The translations under genes and the position numbers were made by a program. A DNA stretch of 9,624 nt from an uncultured Prochlorococcus sp. (GTDB taxonomy: Bacteria; Cyanobacteriota; Cyanobacteriia; PCC-6307; Cyanobiaceae), in assembly GCA_902572675.1 (NCBI GenBank), contig CACGGY010000035.1, forward strand, positions 1 through 9,624, given 5' to 3'. The notes beneath the pieces were generated by a model that saw nothing but the letters and a program-made list of their open reading frames with translations, searched no databases and was not told the origin of the DNA. This document shows, piece by piece, positions 1 to 9,624 of this stretch (its first letter is position 1; every line of letters starts with the position of its first letter).

Positions 1-114
1 TCAATCAATTGCGATAAAAATGAATTAGATGTAAGAGTTCCAGGCAGAAAATGGAGAGGAGGGGAACCTGCTAAAGAAGAATTCGAAAAAAATTTAATAA
101 ATGATTTTTGTTAA
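1..114 (+). CDS. C-terminal end of an unrecognised protein (partial)
   Basis: The first frame is open from base 1 to a TAA at 112-114 and gives the last 37 residues of a protein whose start lies outside the window. The tail is charged and ends in NLINDFC, with a basic and glycine-rich stretch (VPGRKWRGGEPAKEEF) in its middle. The other two forward frames stop early. One reverse frame is also open here but reads as a serine-rich shadow. I do not recognise a family from this fragment. It lies 80 bases upstream of psaE on the same strand, but the AT-rich gap probably carries the psaE promoter, so co-transcription is not implied. Confidence 0.5.
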   Translation, partial: SINCDKNELDVRVPGRKWRGGEPAKEEFEKNLINDFC

Positions 115-141
115 AAATTTTAATTAATATGTGTGAATAAT

Positions 142-172
142 TTGTCTCAGACTATTAATGATGGGTTATTCT
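142..172 (+). promoter_or_regulatory. Weak candidate promoter for psaE-mutM
   Basis: TTGTCT (142-147) resembles a -35 box and TATTCT (167-172) a -10 box, with a 19-base spacer, slightly longer than ideal. They lie 22 bases upstream of the psaE ATG. The match is modest and the region is very AT-rich, so chance resemblance is quite possible. No clear Shine-Dalgarno sequence precedes psaE. Confidence 0.25.
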
Positions 173-194
173 TTTAAAAGTTAAATTAACAGTA

Positions 195-404
195 ATGGCA
201 ATTTCAAGAGGAGATCTCGTAAGAGTAAAAAGACCAGAATCATATTGGTACAACGAAATAGGTAAAGTTGCTTCTGTTGATACATCAGGTATTAAATATA
301 ACTGTGTTGTTAGATTCGATAAAGTAAATTATGCTGGCATAAGCGGAACTGATGGTGGAGCAAATACAAATAATTTTGCTGAAAGTGAATTAGAGAAAGC
401 TTAA
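195..404 (+). CDS. psaE: Photosystem I reaction centre subunit IV (PsaE)
   Basis: This 69-residue protein is the small peripheral subunit on the cytoplasmic (stromal) face of photosystem I. In the family it is an SH3-like beta barrel that, with PsaC and PsaD, helps dock ferredoxin or flavodoxin and supports cyclic electron flow. The sequence carries the family hallmarks: RGDLVRVKRPESYWYNEIG near the N-terminus (about residues 5-23), then VVRFDKVNYAG (38-48), and an NNFAESEL ending (59-66). The length is normal for the family. The ATG at 195 gives the usual MAISRGD start, although no good ribosome-binding sequence precedes it, which is common in cyanobacteria. The stop codon lies four bases before mutM, so the two genes are probably co-transcribed. 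Identification is very secure. Confidence 0.97.
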   Translation: MAISRGDLVRVKRPESYWYNEIGKVASVDTSGIKYNCVVRFDKVNYAGISGTDGGANTNNFAESELEKA

Positions 405-408
405 ATAG

Positions 409-1290
409 TTGCCTGAGTTACCTGAAGTAGAAACTGTTCGTAGAGGTTTAGAGCAAAAACTTAATACATTTATTATTGAAAAAGTAGAAGTCTGTAGGGA
501 TTCCTCTGTTGCTTTTCCTACTAACAAGGAAGAATTTATTAAAGGACTTCAAAATTCACTTATATACAAATGGGATAGAAGAGGAAAATATTTAATAGCT
601 GAACTAAAAAAAATTGAGAACAAAAATATTCAATTTCCTTTAGAAAGATTCACAAAAAACAATGGATATCTTGTGGTTCATCTAAGAATGACCGGATATT
701 TCAAATTTATCAAAAACCATACTCAGCCTTGTAAACACACAAGAATAAGAGTTTTCGATAAAAATAATAATGAGCTTAGATACATTGACGTAAGAAGTTT
801 TGGTCAAATGTGGTGGATCAAGAAAGGTTTATCGCCTTACAAAATAATCAAAGGTTTAGGTTCACTTGGACCAGAACCATTCTCTAAGAAATTTAATACA
901 AATTATCTTAAGAAGGTTATTTCCAAAAGAAAAAAATCTATTAAAGCTATTTTATTAGATCAAACAATAGTGGCAGGTATAGGTAATATTTATGCTGATG
1001 AAAGTTTGTACTCTGCTGGTATCTCACCTTTTAGGGAAGCTCGAACAATAAAGGAGAGTGAGTTAATCAAGCTCAGAGAATCAATTGTAACTGTATTAAA
1101 AAAAAGTATAGGTTCTGGGGGGACGACATTTAGTGATTTTAGAGACTTAGAAGGAGAGAATGGAAATTTTGGTTTGCAGACAAATGTCTATAGAAGAACT
1201 GGTAAAGAATGCCGCAAATGTGGGAATTTAATTGAAAGGCAAAAAATTACTGGAAGAAGTACCCATTGGTGTCCTAAATGCCAAAAATAA
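409..1290 (+). CDS. mutM: Formamidopyrimidine-DNA glycosylase (Fpg/MutM)
   Basis: This bifunctional base-excision repair enzyme removes 8-oxoguanine and ring-opened purines from DNA and then cleaves the backbone by beta,delta-elimination. The protein has 293 residues, in the usual range or slightly longer. It opens with MPELPEVET, where Pro2 is the catalytic nucleophile and Glu3 the assisting acid. The lysine in the RRGKYL motif (Lys60) is the conserved DNA-contacting lysine. The helix-two-turn-helix region is at about 182-210 (DQTIVAGIGNIYADESL). The C-terminal zinc finger uses Cys268, Cys271, Cys288 and Cys291, with the conserved Arg283 in its loop. The TTG at 409 is the start: proline must follow the initiator methionine to be exposed as the nucleophile, and no ATG fits. 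GAGAAAG about 10 bases upstream, inside the end of psaE, is a weak ribosome-binding candidate. The gene follows psaE by four bases and is probably translated from the same message. Confidence 0.97.
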   Translation: MPELPEVETVRRGLEQKLNTFIIEKVEVCRDSSVAFPTNKEEFIKGLQNSLIYKWDRRGKYLIAELKKIENKNIQFPLERFTKNNGYLVVHLRMTGYFKFIKNHTQPCKHTRIRVFDKNNNELRYIDVRSFGQMWWIKKGLSPYKIIKGLGSLGPEPFSKKFNTNYLKKVISKRKKSIKAILLDQTIVAGIGNIYADESLYSAGISPFREARTIKESELIKLRESIVTVLKKSIGSGGTTFSDFRDLEGENGNFGLQTNVYRRTGKECRKCGNLIERQKITGRSTHWCPKCQK

Positions 1291-1321
1291 AAAAGGGTCT
1301 ACTAAAGAAGTAAACCCTTTT
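1291..1321. terminator. Bidirectional rho-independent terminator between mutM and the rRNA operon
   Basis: A 12-base stem (1291-1302 with 1310-1321, one C-A mismatch) encloses a seven-base loop. Its outer part is AAAAGGGT against the complementary ACCCTTTT. It begins directly after the mutM stop codon. On the forward strand it is followed by a broken T run (TTTTAAATATTTTT). On the minus strand it lies 10 bases beyond the 5S gene and is followed by TTTTTATTTTTGG. It can therefore terminate both the psaE-mutM message and the rRNA transcript, which meet here head-on. Confidence 0.8.
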
Positions 1322-1331
1322 AAATATTTTT

Positions 1332-1449
1332 ACCTGGCATTGAGCTATTTTCTCAAGGGGCTACCCCCTAAATATTTTCGCCGCTGATGCGTTTCACAAC
1401 CGAGTTCGAGATGGATCGGAGTGGTTCCACATCGCCATGAACACCAGGA
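1332..1449 (-). rRNA. rrf: 5S ribosomal RNA
   Basis: Read on the minus strand, the gene begins TCCTGGTGTTCATGGCGATG and ends in a complementary AATGCCAGGT, so the two termini form helix I of 5S rRNA. Inside are the conserved ACTCCGATCCATCTCGAACTC segment and the CGAAAATATTTAGGGGG arm typical of cyanobacteria. The length of about 118 bases is normal. It is the last gene of the rRNA operon, 65 bases after 23S. The ends are placed by the terminal helix and could be off by one or two bases. Confidence 0.95.
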
Positions 1450-1455
1450 TAGTAT

Positions 1456-1475
1456 GAACCTTGAGAACTGCATAG
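1456..1475 (-). repeat. 3' arm of the 23S rRNA processing stalk
   Basis: This 20-base segment lies in the spacer between 23S and 5S. It is the inverted copy, with one mismatch, of 4496-4515, which lies just upstream of 23S. In the transcript the two arms would pair across the whole 23S gene to form the long duplex that RNase III cuts in bacterial pre-rRNA. The pairing is seen directly; the processing role is known for such stalks in other bacteria and inferred here. Confidence 0.8.
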
Positions 1476-1514
1476 AAAATTATATAAATTAAACACAATA
1501 AATTAAGTTTATTT

Positions 1515-4388
<2,874 letters not shown>

Positions 4389-4645
4389 AATAACTTCAAA
4401 AATTGAAGCATCAGCTTAATAGAATTGTTATTTAATGCATTAGCACAAATAATAAATCTGCATCATTAAAGATGCTTATTGTCTTTAAAAATAATCTATG
4501 CAGTTGTCAAGGTTCTCTGAAAACAATGAAATTAATTCAATGAGTCCAGCATCTTAATAAAATAATTAGGAAGCTAGATTCGTTCAGAATTTGATCACAA
4601 CTCAAAATTTTCCCTTCTATAAATTATGGAAGAGGTGGTAATCAG
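4389..4645 (-). other. Internal transcribed spacer between tRNA-Ala and 23S
   Basis: This AT-rich spacer of 257 bases lies within the rRNA transcript and holds no protein gene. It contains the boxA-like 5' arm of the 23S processing stalk (4496-4515). It also has a possible small hairpin GCATC/GATGC (4460-4475), an alternative pairing AAGCATC (4406-4412) with GATGCTT (4471-4477), and the palindrome TAATGCATTA (4433-4442). The part from 4516 to 4645 shows no further structure that I can support. Confidence 0.8.
4496..4515 (-). promoter_or_regulatory. boxA-like antitermination element and 5' arm of the 23S processing stalk
   Basis: On the minus strand this reads GAACCTTGACAACTGCATAG. It matches the conserved GAACCTTGAAAACTGCAT-like motif that cyanobacterial 16S-23S spacers carry and that is described as the boxA antiterminator. 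The same 20 bases pair with 1456-1475 on the far side of 23S, 19 of 20 positions matching. The element may therefore serve first as an antitermination signal and then as one strand of the RNase III stalk. The pairing is observed; both roles are inferred from other bacteria. Confidence 0.75.
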
Positions 4646-4718
4646 TGGAGGTAAGCGGACTCGAACCGCTGACATCCTGCTTGCAAAGCAGGCGCTCTAC
4701 CAACTGAGCTATACCCCC
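4646..4718 (-). tRNA. trnA-TGC: tRNA-Ala(TGC)
   Basis: This is a 73-base tRNA with all four arms. The acceptor stem GGGGGTA pairs with TACCTCC and contains the G3-U70 wobble pair that alanyl-tRNA synthetase recognises. The D arm is AGCTCAGTTGGTAGAGC. The anticodon loop TTTGCAA (4681-4687) carries TGC at 4683-4685 on a CCTGC/GCAGG stem, and the T arm contains GGTTCGAGTCC. CCA is not encoded after the discriminator A. It sits in the 16S-23S spacer 12 bases after tRNA-Ile, the standard arrangement, and is cut from the rRNA precursor. Confidence 0.98.
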
Positions 4719-4730
4719 AACATAGAGATA

Positions 4731-4804
<74 letters not shown>

Positions 4805-4927
4805 AGGGAAAAAATGGGTGTGACCTAGAAAAAACTTAGGAAATAAAATCCTTAAATAAATTAAGAATGTGAGATACCGATCGACCTAAGGTGACAAAAT
4901 TAATATTTAACATTTTGTTGTCTCCCT
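4805..4927 (-). other. Spacer between 16S and tRNA-Ile with 16S processing arm
   Basis: This AT-rich transcribed spacer holds two structures. A local hairpin pairs ACAAAAT (4894-4900) with ATTTTGT (4912-4918) directly after the 16S 3' end, in the place of the first spacer helix of cyanobacteria. The segment 4823-4842 is the 3' arm of a long-range stem with 6717-6742 in the leader. No coding sequence is present. Confidence 0.75.
4823..4842 (-). repeat. 3' arm of the 16S rRNA processing stalk
   Basis: The forward strand reads ACCTAGAAAAAACTTAGGAA. The minus strand of the leader carries the same two 10-base halves (6733-6742 and 6717-6726) separated by six extra bases. In the transcript the arms pair as 10 plus 10 base pairs with a six-base bulge, closing a loop that holds the entire 16S gene. 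This is the expected RNase III stalk. Confidence 0.75.
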
Positions 4928-6413
<1,486 letters not shown>

Positions 6414-6716
6414 GTTCAAATCCTTTTGTAGATAAATCTACTCAATATGAATTGCATTCTCCAAATAAAATTAAGATGGACTTAATTATATTTAGGTTCA
6501 GCCTCCTTAAATAATTAAGGATTACTTTGAGTGCACATTAAAAATATTTCAAAGTGACTTTCCAAGATCTCAGATCCGTTGGTTTTCAAAAAACTAAAAG
6601 TTAGCAATTGAAAACAATTTATATATTCTTGACGGGACCTCACACCTTTATTGCAAATACATCTCAAAATTACCAAATCTTAATTTGATAAAGTTTTGAC
6701 GCAATAAAAGCATCAG

Positions 6717-6742
6717 TTCCTAAGTTTTTAAATTTTCTAGGT
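6717..6742 (-). repeat. 5' arm of the 16S rRNA processing stalk
   Basis: On the minus strand this reads ACCTAGAAAA, then six bases (TTTAAA), then AACTTAGGAA. The two 10-base halves are exactly complementary to the transcript at 4823-4842 across the 16S gene. The arm lies about 300 bases upstream of the mature 16S end, so most of the leader would be inside the loop released with pre-16S. Confidence 0.75.
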
Positions 6743-6757
6743 GCAGAGTTAAACAAC

Positions 6758-6791
6758 AAGTGAATAACTCACTTCGAAGGGAAAACCCTTC
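6758..6791 (-). repeat. Two tandem hairpins in the rRNA leader
   Basis: Two perfect six-base-pair stems stand one base apart: AAGTGA-ATAAC-TCACTT at 6758-6774 and GAAGGG-AAAA-CCCTTC at 6776-6791 (forward-strand reading). They lie between the promoter candidate and the 16S stalk. No T run follows on the minus strand, so they do not look like a terminator. A role in antitermination or in protecting or pausing the nascent transcript is inference only. Confidence 0.5.
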
Positions 6792-6909
6792 TTCTGGCTG
6801 GAAATCCTGATCGAGATCAAGTCTCCAAAAAATTCATTCATTTATCAAAAATCAGATTTAAGATAACTGCTTGAAAAATGCAAAAAAGAATATTTTTGCC
6901 CAGAAGAAA

Positions 6910-6939
6910 ATACTAAACCATATGACTGTAATTGTGCAA
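6910..6939 (-). promoter_or_regulatory. Candidate promoter of the rRNA operon
   Basis: On the minus strand TTGCAC (6934-6939) is a good -35 box and TAGTAT (6910-6915) a fair -10 box with an 18-base spacer; reading TTTAGT as the -10 box instead gives 16. Transcription would begin near 6903, giving a leader of about 490 bases. It is the best match I found by eye in the divergent region upstream of 16S, but other starts inside the leader cannot be excluded. Confidence 0.5.
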
Positions 6940-7025
6940 CCTTTTATACAAAAAATTTTTATTAATTTTTTATTTGTTCAAAGTCTCTCTAAACAACTAG
7001 GCTTAAATAAAGGGATATAAATGAA

Positions 7026-8465
7026 ATGGCAGAAAGATTTAGTCAAAAAAATTTAAGAGTAAGACCAAGTTCCGAGGAAGAAAAAATTGTAACAAATGCA
7101 AAACAACAATTCGAAAAAACTTTGGTTGAAATATCAGGCGAGCTAGCAGGCAGCGTTGCTGCACTAGAACACCCAACAAAAAATAAAAAATTAAATTATG
7201 GAGAAATATTTTTAAGAGACAACGTTCCTGTAATGATTTACCTCATTACTCAAAAACGTTACGAAATCGTCAAAAGGTTCCTTAGTGTTTGTCTTAAATT
7301 ACAAAGCAATAATTACCAAACACGTGGAGTATTTCCTACTAGTTTCGTCGAAGAAAACGGAGAGCTGATAGGAGATTATGGTCAGAGATCAATAGGGAGA
7401 ATTACTTCAGCTGATGCAAGTTTATGGTGGCCAATTTTATGTTGGTATTATGTCAATAAGAGTGGAGATTATGCTTTTGGGAAAAGTCAAAGTGTTCAAA
7501 GAGGTATTCAACTTTTACTAGATTTAGTTTTGCATCCAACATTTGAGGGTACTCCGGTACTTTTTGTTCCAGATTGTGCATTCATGATTGATAGACCTAT
7601 GGATGTGTGGGGAGCACCTTTAGAGGTCGAAGTTTTACTTCATGGATGTTTAAAAAGCTGTATTAATTTAATGGAATTAAGTCGAGAAGATCACGTTAGC
7701 AGACTTTTAGATCAAAGACTAATTCTTACAAATCAATGGGTTAAGGATTTAGGAAGTTTTCTCTTAAAACATTATTGGGTGACCAGCCAAACAATGCAAA
7801 TTTTAAGAAGAAGGCCAACTGAGCAGTATGGAGACGATCAACACTTCAATGAATTTAACGTTCAACCTCAAGTAGTTCCTTCATGGCTTCAAGATTGGTT
7901 GGAGAATAGAGGTGGATACTTAATAGGAAATATTAGAACTGGAAGGCCTGATTTTCGATTTTACAGTTTAGGTAATTCTTTAGCCTGTATATTCGAGGTC
8001 CTACCCCCTGCAGAACAAAGAGCTTTATTTAGATTGGTTTTACATAACAGACAACATTTAATGGCTGAGATGCCTATGAGAATTTGTCATCCTCATATGG
8101 ATGTAGAAGAATGGCAAAATAAAACTGGATCGGATCCAAAGAATTGGCCTTGGAGTTATCATAATGGTGGACATTGGCCAAGTTTGCTTTGGTTTTTTGG
8201 GGCAGCTGTTCTTTTACATCAAAAAAATTATGCTTCCGATGATGTAATTCTTATGGAAGAGATGAAATCTTTAATAGAGGAGTCATATTGGTGCCAACTC
8301 AATCAATTACCTAAGCAAGAATGGGCAGAATATTTTGATGGACCTACAGGTACTTGGGTGGGACAACAATCAAGAACTTACCAAACTTGGACCATTGTTG
8401 GCTTTTTATTAATGAATCACTTTCTCAGAAAAGAAAATAATGACTTAGATATGTTTAAAATTTGA
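7026..8465 (+). CDS. Neutral/alkaline invertase, glycoside hydrolase family GH100
   Basis: The 479-residue protein belongs to the plant- and cyanobacterial-type neutral/alkaline invertases, which hydrolyse sucrose to glucose and fructose in the cytoplasm. Family features in order are IFLRDNVPVMIYLI (61-74), the GRITSADASLWWPIL segment (124-138), CAFMIDRPMDVWGAPLEVEVL (184-204), a FRFYSLGNSLA region (310-320), WPWSYHNGGHWPSLLW (374-389) and the C-terminal EWAEYFDG and SRTYQTWTIVGFLL (432-462). By recalled comparison with Anabaena InvA, Asp189 and Glu435 should be the catalytic pair. No signal peptide or membrane segment is seen. The start is the ATG at 7026, with AGGG at 7011-7014 as a distant ribosome-binding candidate; an out-of-frame ATG at 7021 yields only 11 codons. 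The gene diverges from the rRNA operon and converges on petD with a two-base gap. Substrate preference within GH100 cannot be proven from sequence alone. Confidence 0.93.
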   Translation: MAERFSQKNLRVRPSSEEEKIVTNAKQQFEKTLVEISGELAGSVAALEHPTKNKKLNYGEIFLRDNVPVMIYLITQKRYEIVKRFLSVCLKLQSNNYQTRGVFPTSFVEENGELIGDYGQRSIGRITSADASLWWPILCWYYVNKSGDYAFGKSQSVQRGIQLLLDLVLHPTFEGTPVLFVPDCAFMIDRPMDVWGAPLEVEVLLHGCLKSCINLMELSREDHVSRLLDQRLILTNQWVKDLGSFLLKHYWVTSQTMQILRRRPTEQYGDDQHFNEFNVQPQVVPSWLQDWLENRGGYLIGNIRTGRPDFRFYSLGNSLACIFEVLPPAEQRALFRLVLHNRQHLMAEMPMRICHPHMDVEEWQNKTGSDPKNWPWSYHNGGHWPSLLWFFGAAVLLHQKNYASDDVILMEEMKSLIEESYWCQLNQLPKQEWAEYFDGPTGTWVGQQSRTYQTWTIVGFLLMNHFLRKENNDLDMFKI

Positions 8466-8467
8466 TA

Positions 8468-8950
8468 CTAAAATAGACCAAGAGTTAGTGATTTATCGAT
8501 TGGCAAACATGCTCCTATACCTAGATAAATTGTAAAGAAAGTTCCAAATAAGAAAATAGACATTGCAATTGGTCTTCTAAAAGGGTTAGAGAATTTATTA
8601 ACGTTTTCAATGAAGGGTAAAATCATTAATCCAAGAGGAATTAACGTTTGAAGTGCAATTCCTAAAAGTTTGTTAGGAACCACTCTAAGTATTTGGAAAA
8701 CTGGATATAGATACCATTCGGGTAATATTTCTAAGGGTGTCGCAAATGGATTTGCTTTATCACCTAACATTGCAGGATCAAGAACTGCTAGTCCAACTAC
8801 ACAGGCAATAGTACCTAAAATAACTACCGGGAAAATATATAAAAGATCATTTGGCCAAGCTGGTTCACCATAATAATTATGACCCATGCCTTTAGCTAAT
8901 TTAGCTCTTAATTTTGGGTCAGAAAGATCTGGTTTTTTTAAAGTAGACAT
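8468..8950 (-). CDS. petD: Cytochrome b6f complex subunit IV (PetD)
   Basis: This 160-residue thylakoid membrane protein corresponds to the C-terminal half of mitochondrial cytochrome b. With cytochrome b6 it forms the plastoquinol oxidation site of the b6f complex. The sequence begins MSTLKKPDLSDPKLRAKLAKGMGHNYYGEPAWP, the standard N-terminus. It has the Qo-site motif PEWY at 77-80 (Glu78 takes part in proton transfer). Three membrane helices are visible at about 36-56, 93-114 and 129-149. The length matches the family. The ATG at 8948-8950 is the start; no obvious Shine-Dalgarno sequence is present. It lies 33 bases downstream of petB in the usual petB-petD operon. Its stop codon is two bases from that of the convergent invertase gene. 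Confidence 0.98.
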   Translation of the reverse strand: MSTLKKPDLSDPKLRAKLAKGMGHNYYGEPAWPNDLLYIFPVVILGTIACVVGLAVLDPAMLGDKANPFATPLEILPEWYLYPVFQILRVVPNKLLGIALQTLIPLGLMILPFIENVNKFSNPFRRPIAMSIFLFGTFFTIYLGIGACLPIDKSLTLGLF

Positions 8951-8983
8951 CTGGAACTGAAGTTGTAATTTAATTATATGGGT

Positions 8984-9624
8984 TTATAAAGGACCTGAAA
9001 TACCTTGTTTACGAATCATTAGAAAATGCATCAACATAAATACTGCTAATGACCAAGGCAATACGAAAGTATGCAAACTGTAAAATCTAGTAAGTGTTGA
9101 TTGACCAACACTCTCTCCACCCCTAAGAAGTTCGACCATGAAATCACCAATTACTGGGATTGCAGCAGGCACTCCTGAAACAATCTTGACAGCCCAATAA
9201 CCAACCTGGTCCCAGGGTAATGAGTAACCCGTAACACCAAAGGCTACTGTTATAACTGCCATGACAACACCTGTTACCCAAGTTAATTCTCTAGGTCTTT
9301 TGAAACCGCCTGTCAGATAAACTCTAAAAACGTGAAGTATTAACATCAAAACCATCATAGATGCACTCCATCTATGAACAGATCTTATTAACCATCCAAA
9401 GCTTACATCAGTCATCAAGTAACTTACTGAACTATAAGCTTGTGTAACTGTTGGCTTATAGTAAAAAGTCATTGCAAAACCTGTTGCAAATTGAATTAGG
9501 AAGCATACTAAAGTTATGCCTCCTAAACAATAGAAAATGTTTACATGAGGTGGTACGTACTTGGAAGTTACGTCGTCAGTTATGTCTTGTATTTCAAGTC
9601 TCTCTTGAAACCAGTCATAAACAG
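8984..9624 (-). CDS. petB: Cytochrome b6 (PetB), 5' end cut by the window
   Basis: This is the haem-bearing core of the cytochrome b6f complex, which moves electrons from plastoquinol across the thylakoid membrane. The reading frame runs to the window edge, where it reads VYDWFQERLEIQDITDD. If the full length is 218 residues, only about six residues are missing. Under that numbering Cys38 (in FYCLGG) is the equivalent of the Cys35 that binds haem c-n. His89 and His103 (RSVHRW, LHVFRVY) and His190 and His205 (SLHTF, LMHFL) are the ligand pairs for the two b haems. Four membrane helices are present, and the protein ends GISGPL. A shorter start at the internal ATG near 9472 would remove the first helix and the haem cysteine and is wrong. 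It is upstream of petD in one operon. Confidence 0.98.
   Translation of the reverse strand, partial: VYDWFQERLEIQDITDDVTSKYVPPHVNIFYCLGGITLVCFLIQFATGFAMTFYYKPTVTQAYSSVSYLMTDVSFGWLIRSVHRWSASMMVLMLILHVFRVYLTGGFKRPRELTWVTGVVMAVITVAFGVTGYSLPWDQVGYWAVKIVSGVPAAIPVIGDFMVELLRGGESVGQSTLTRFYSLHTFVLPWSLAVFMLMHFLMIRKQGISGPL

Larger units (their letters stand above)
6414..6902 (-). other. rRNA operon leader, hairpin-rich, no protein gene
   Basis: About 490 bases separate the likely transcription start from 16S. The region is AT-rich with no credible coding frame. It contains several perfect inverted repeats: CCTTAA/TTAAGG with a four-base loop (6505-6520), ACTTTGA/TCAAAGT (6524-6555), GTTTTCAA/TTGAAAAC with an inner CTAA/TTAG (6582-6615), AAGTGA/TCACTT (6758-6774) and GAAGGG/CCCTTC with an AAAA loop (6776-6791). 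The segment 6717-6742 is the 5' arm of the 16S processing stalk. Such leaders usually hold antitermination and early processing signals. No boxA-like motif as clear as the one before 23S was found here. Confidence 0.7.

Noticed and set aside
4433..4442. Palindrome TAATGCATTA as a protein-binding operator.
   Set aside because: It lies within transcribed rRNA spacer, is short and AT-rich, and has no second copy to suggest a binding site.
8415..8493. Inverted repeat AATCACT/AGTGATT across the invertase-petD junction as a terminator.
   Set aside because: Seven base pairs separated by a 65-base loop, no T run and inside coding sequence; likely chance in AT-rich DNA.
8670..8873. A 67-codon open frame on the plus strand opposite petD.
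   Set aside because: It is antisense to the fully conserved petD gene and has no recognisable protein character.
8984..9472. petB starting at the internal ATG near 9472.
   Set aside because: The frame continues upstream to the window edge with the conserved cytochrome b6 N-terminus, including the haem-binding cysteine.

Overview
The window looks like a chromosomal segment of a high-light type marine Prochlorococcus. Three things point there: AT-rich protein-coding DNA around a GC-richer rRNA operon; photosystem I (psaE) and cytochrome b6f (petB, petD) genes of cyanobacterial type; and a 16S-tRNAIle-tRNAAla-23S-5S operon. Naming the genus and ecotype is my inference from composition, gene content and protein character. 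It was not checked against a database.

Layout. Positions 1-114 hold the 3' end of an unrecognised forward gene. psaE follows (195-404), and four bases after it comes mutM/fpg (409-1290, TTG start). A hairpin at 1291-1321 lies between mutM and the oppositely oriented rRNA operon and probably stops transcription from both sides. The rRNA operon fills about 1332-6940 on the minus strand. In order of transcription it has a promoter candidate (6910-6939), a roughly 490-base leader rich in hairpins, 16S (4928-6413), tRNA-Ile(GAT), tRNA-Ala(TGC), 23S (1515-4388) and 5S (1332-1449). Two long-range inverted repeats, one flanking 16S and one flanking 23S, are the likely RNase III processing stalks. The 23S stalk contains a boxA-like sequence.

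Diverging from the rRNA promoter, a GH100 neutral/alkaline invertase gene runs forward (7026-8465). It converges on petD (8468-8950, minus) with only two bases between the stop codons. petB (8984 to the window end, minus) lies upstream of petD and lacks only its first few codons.

How the parts fit. psaE and petBD serve photosynthetic electron transport (photosystem I acceptor side and cytochrome b6f). The invertase would hydrolyse sucrose. mutM removes oxidised guanine, a lesion expected in an oxygen-evolving cell. The rRNA operon is complete and appears intact. I see no mobile element, CRISPR array, defence system or other accessory cargo; this is core genome. I did not find a convincing new biological system. 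The points worth following up are RNA processing and regulatory structures and two tight gene junctions.
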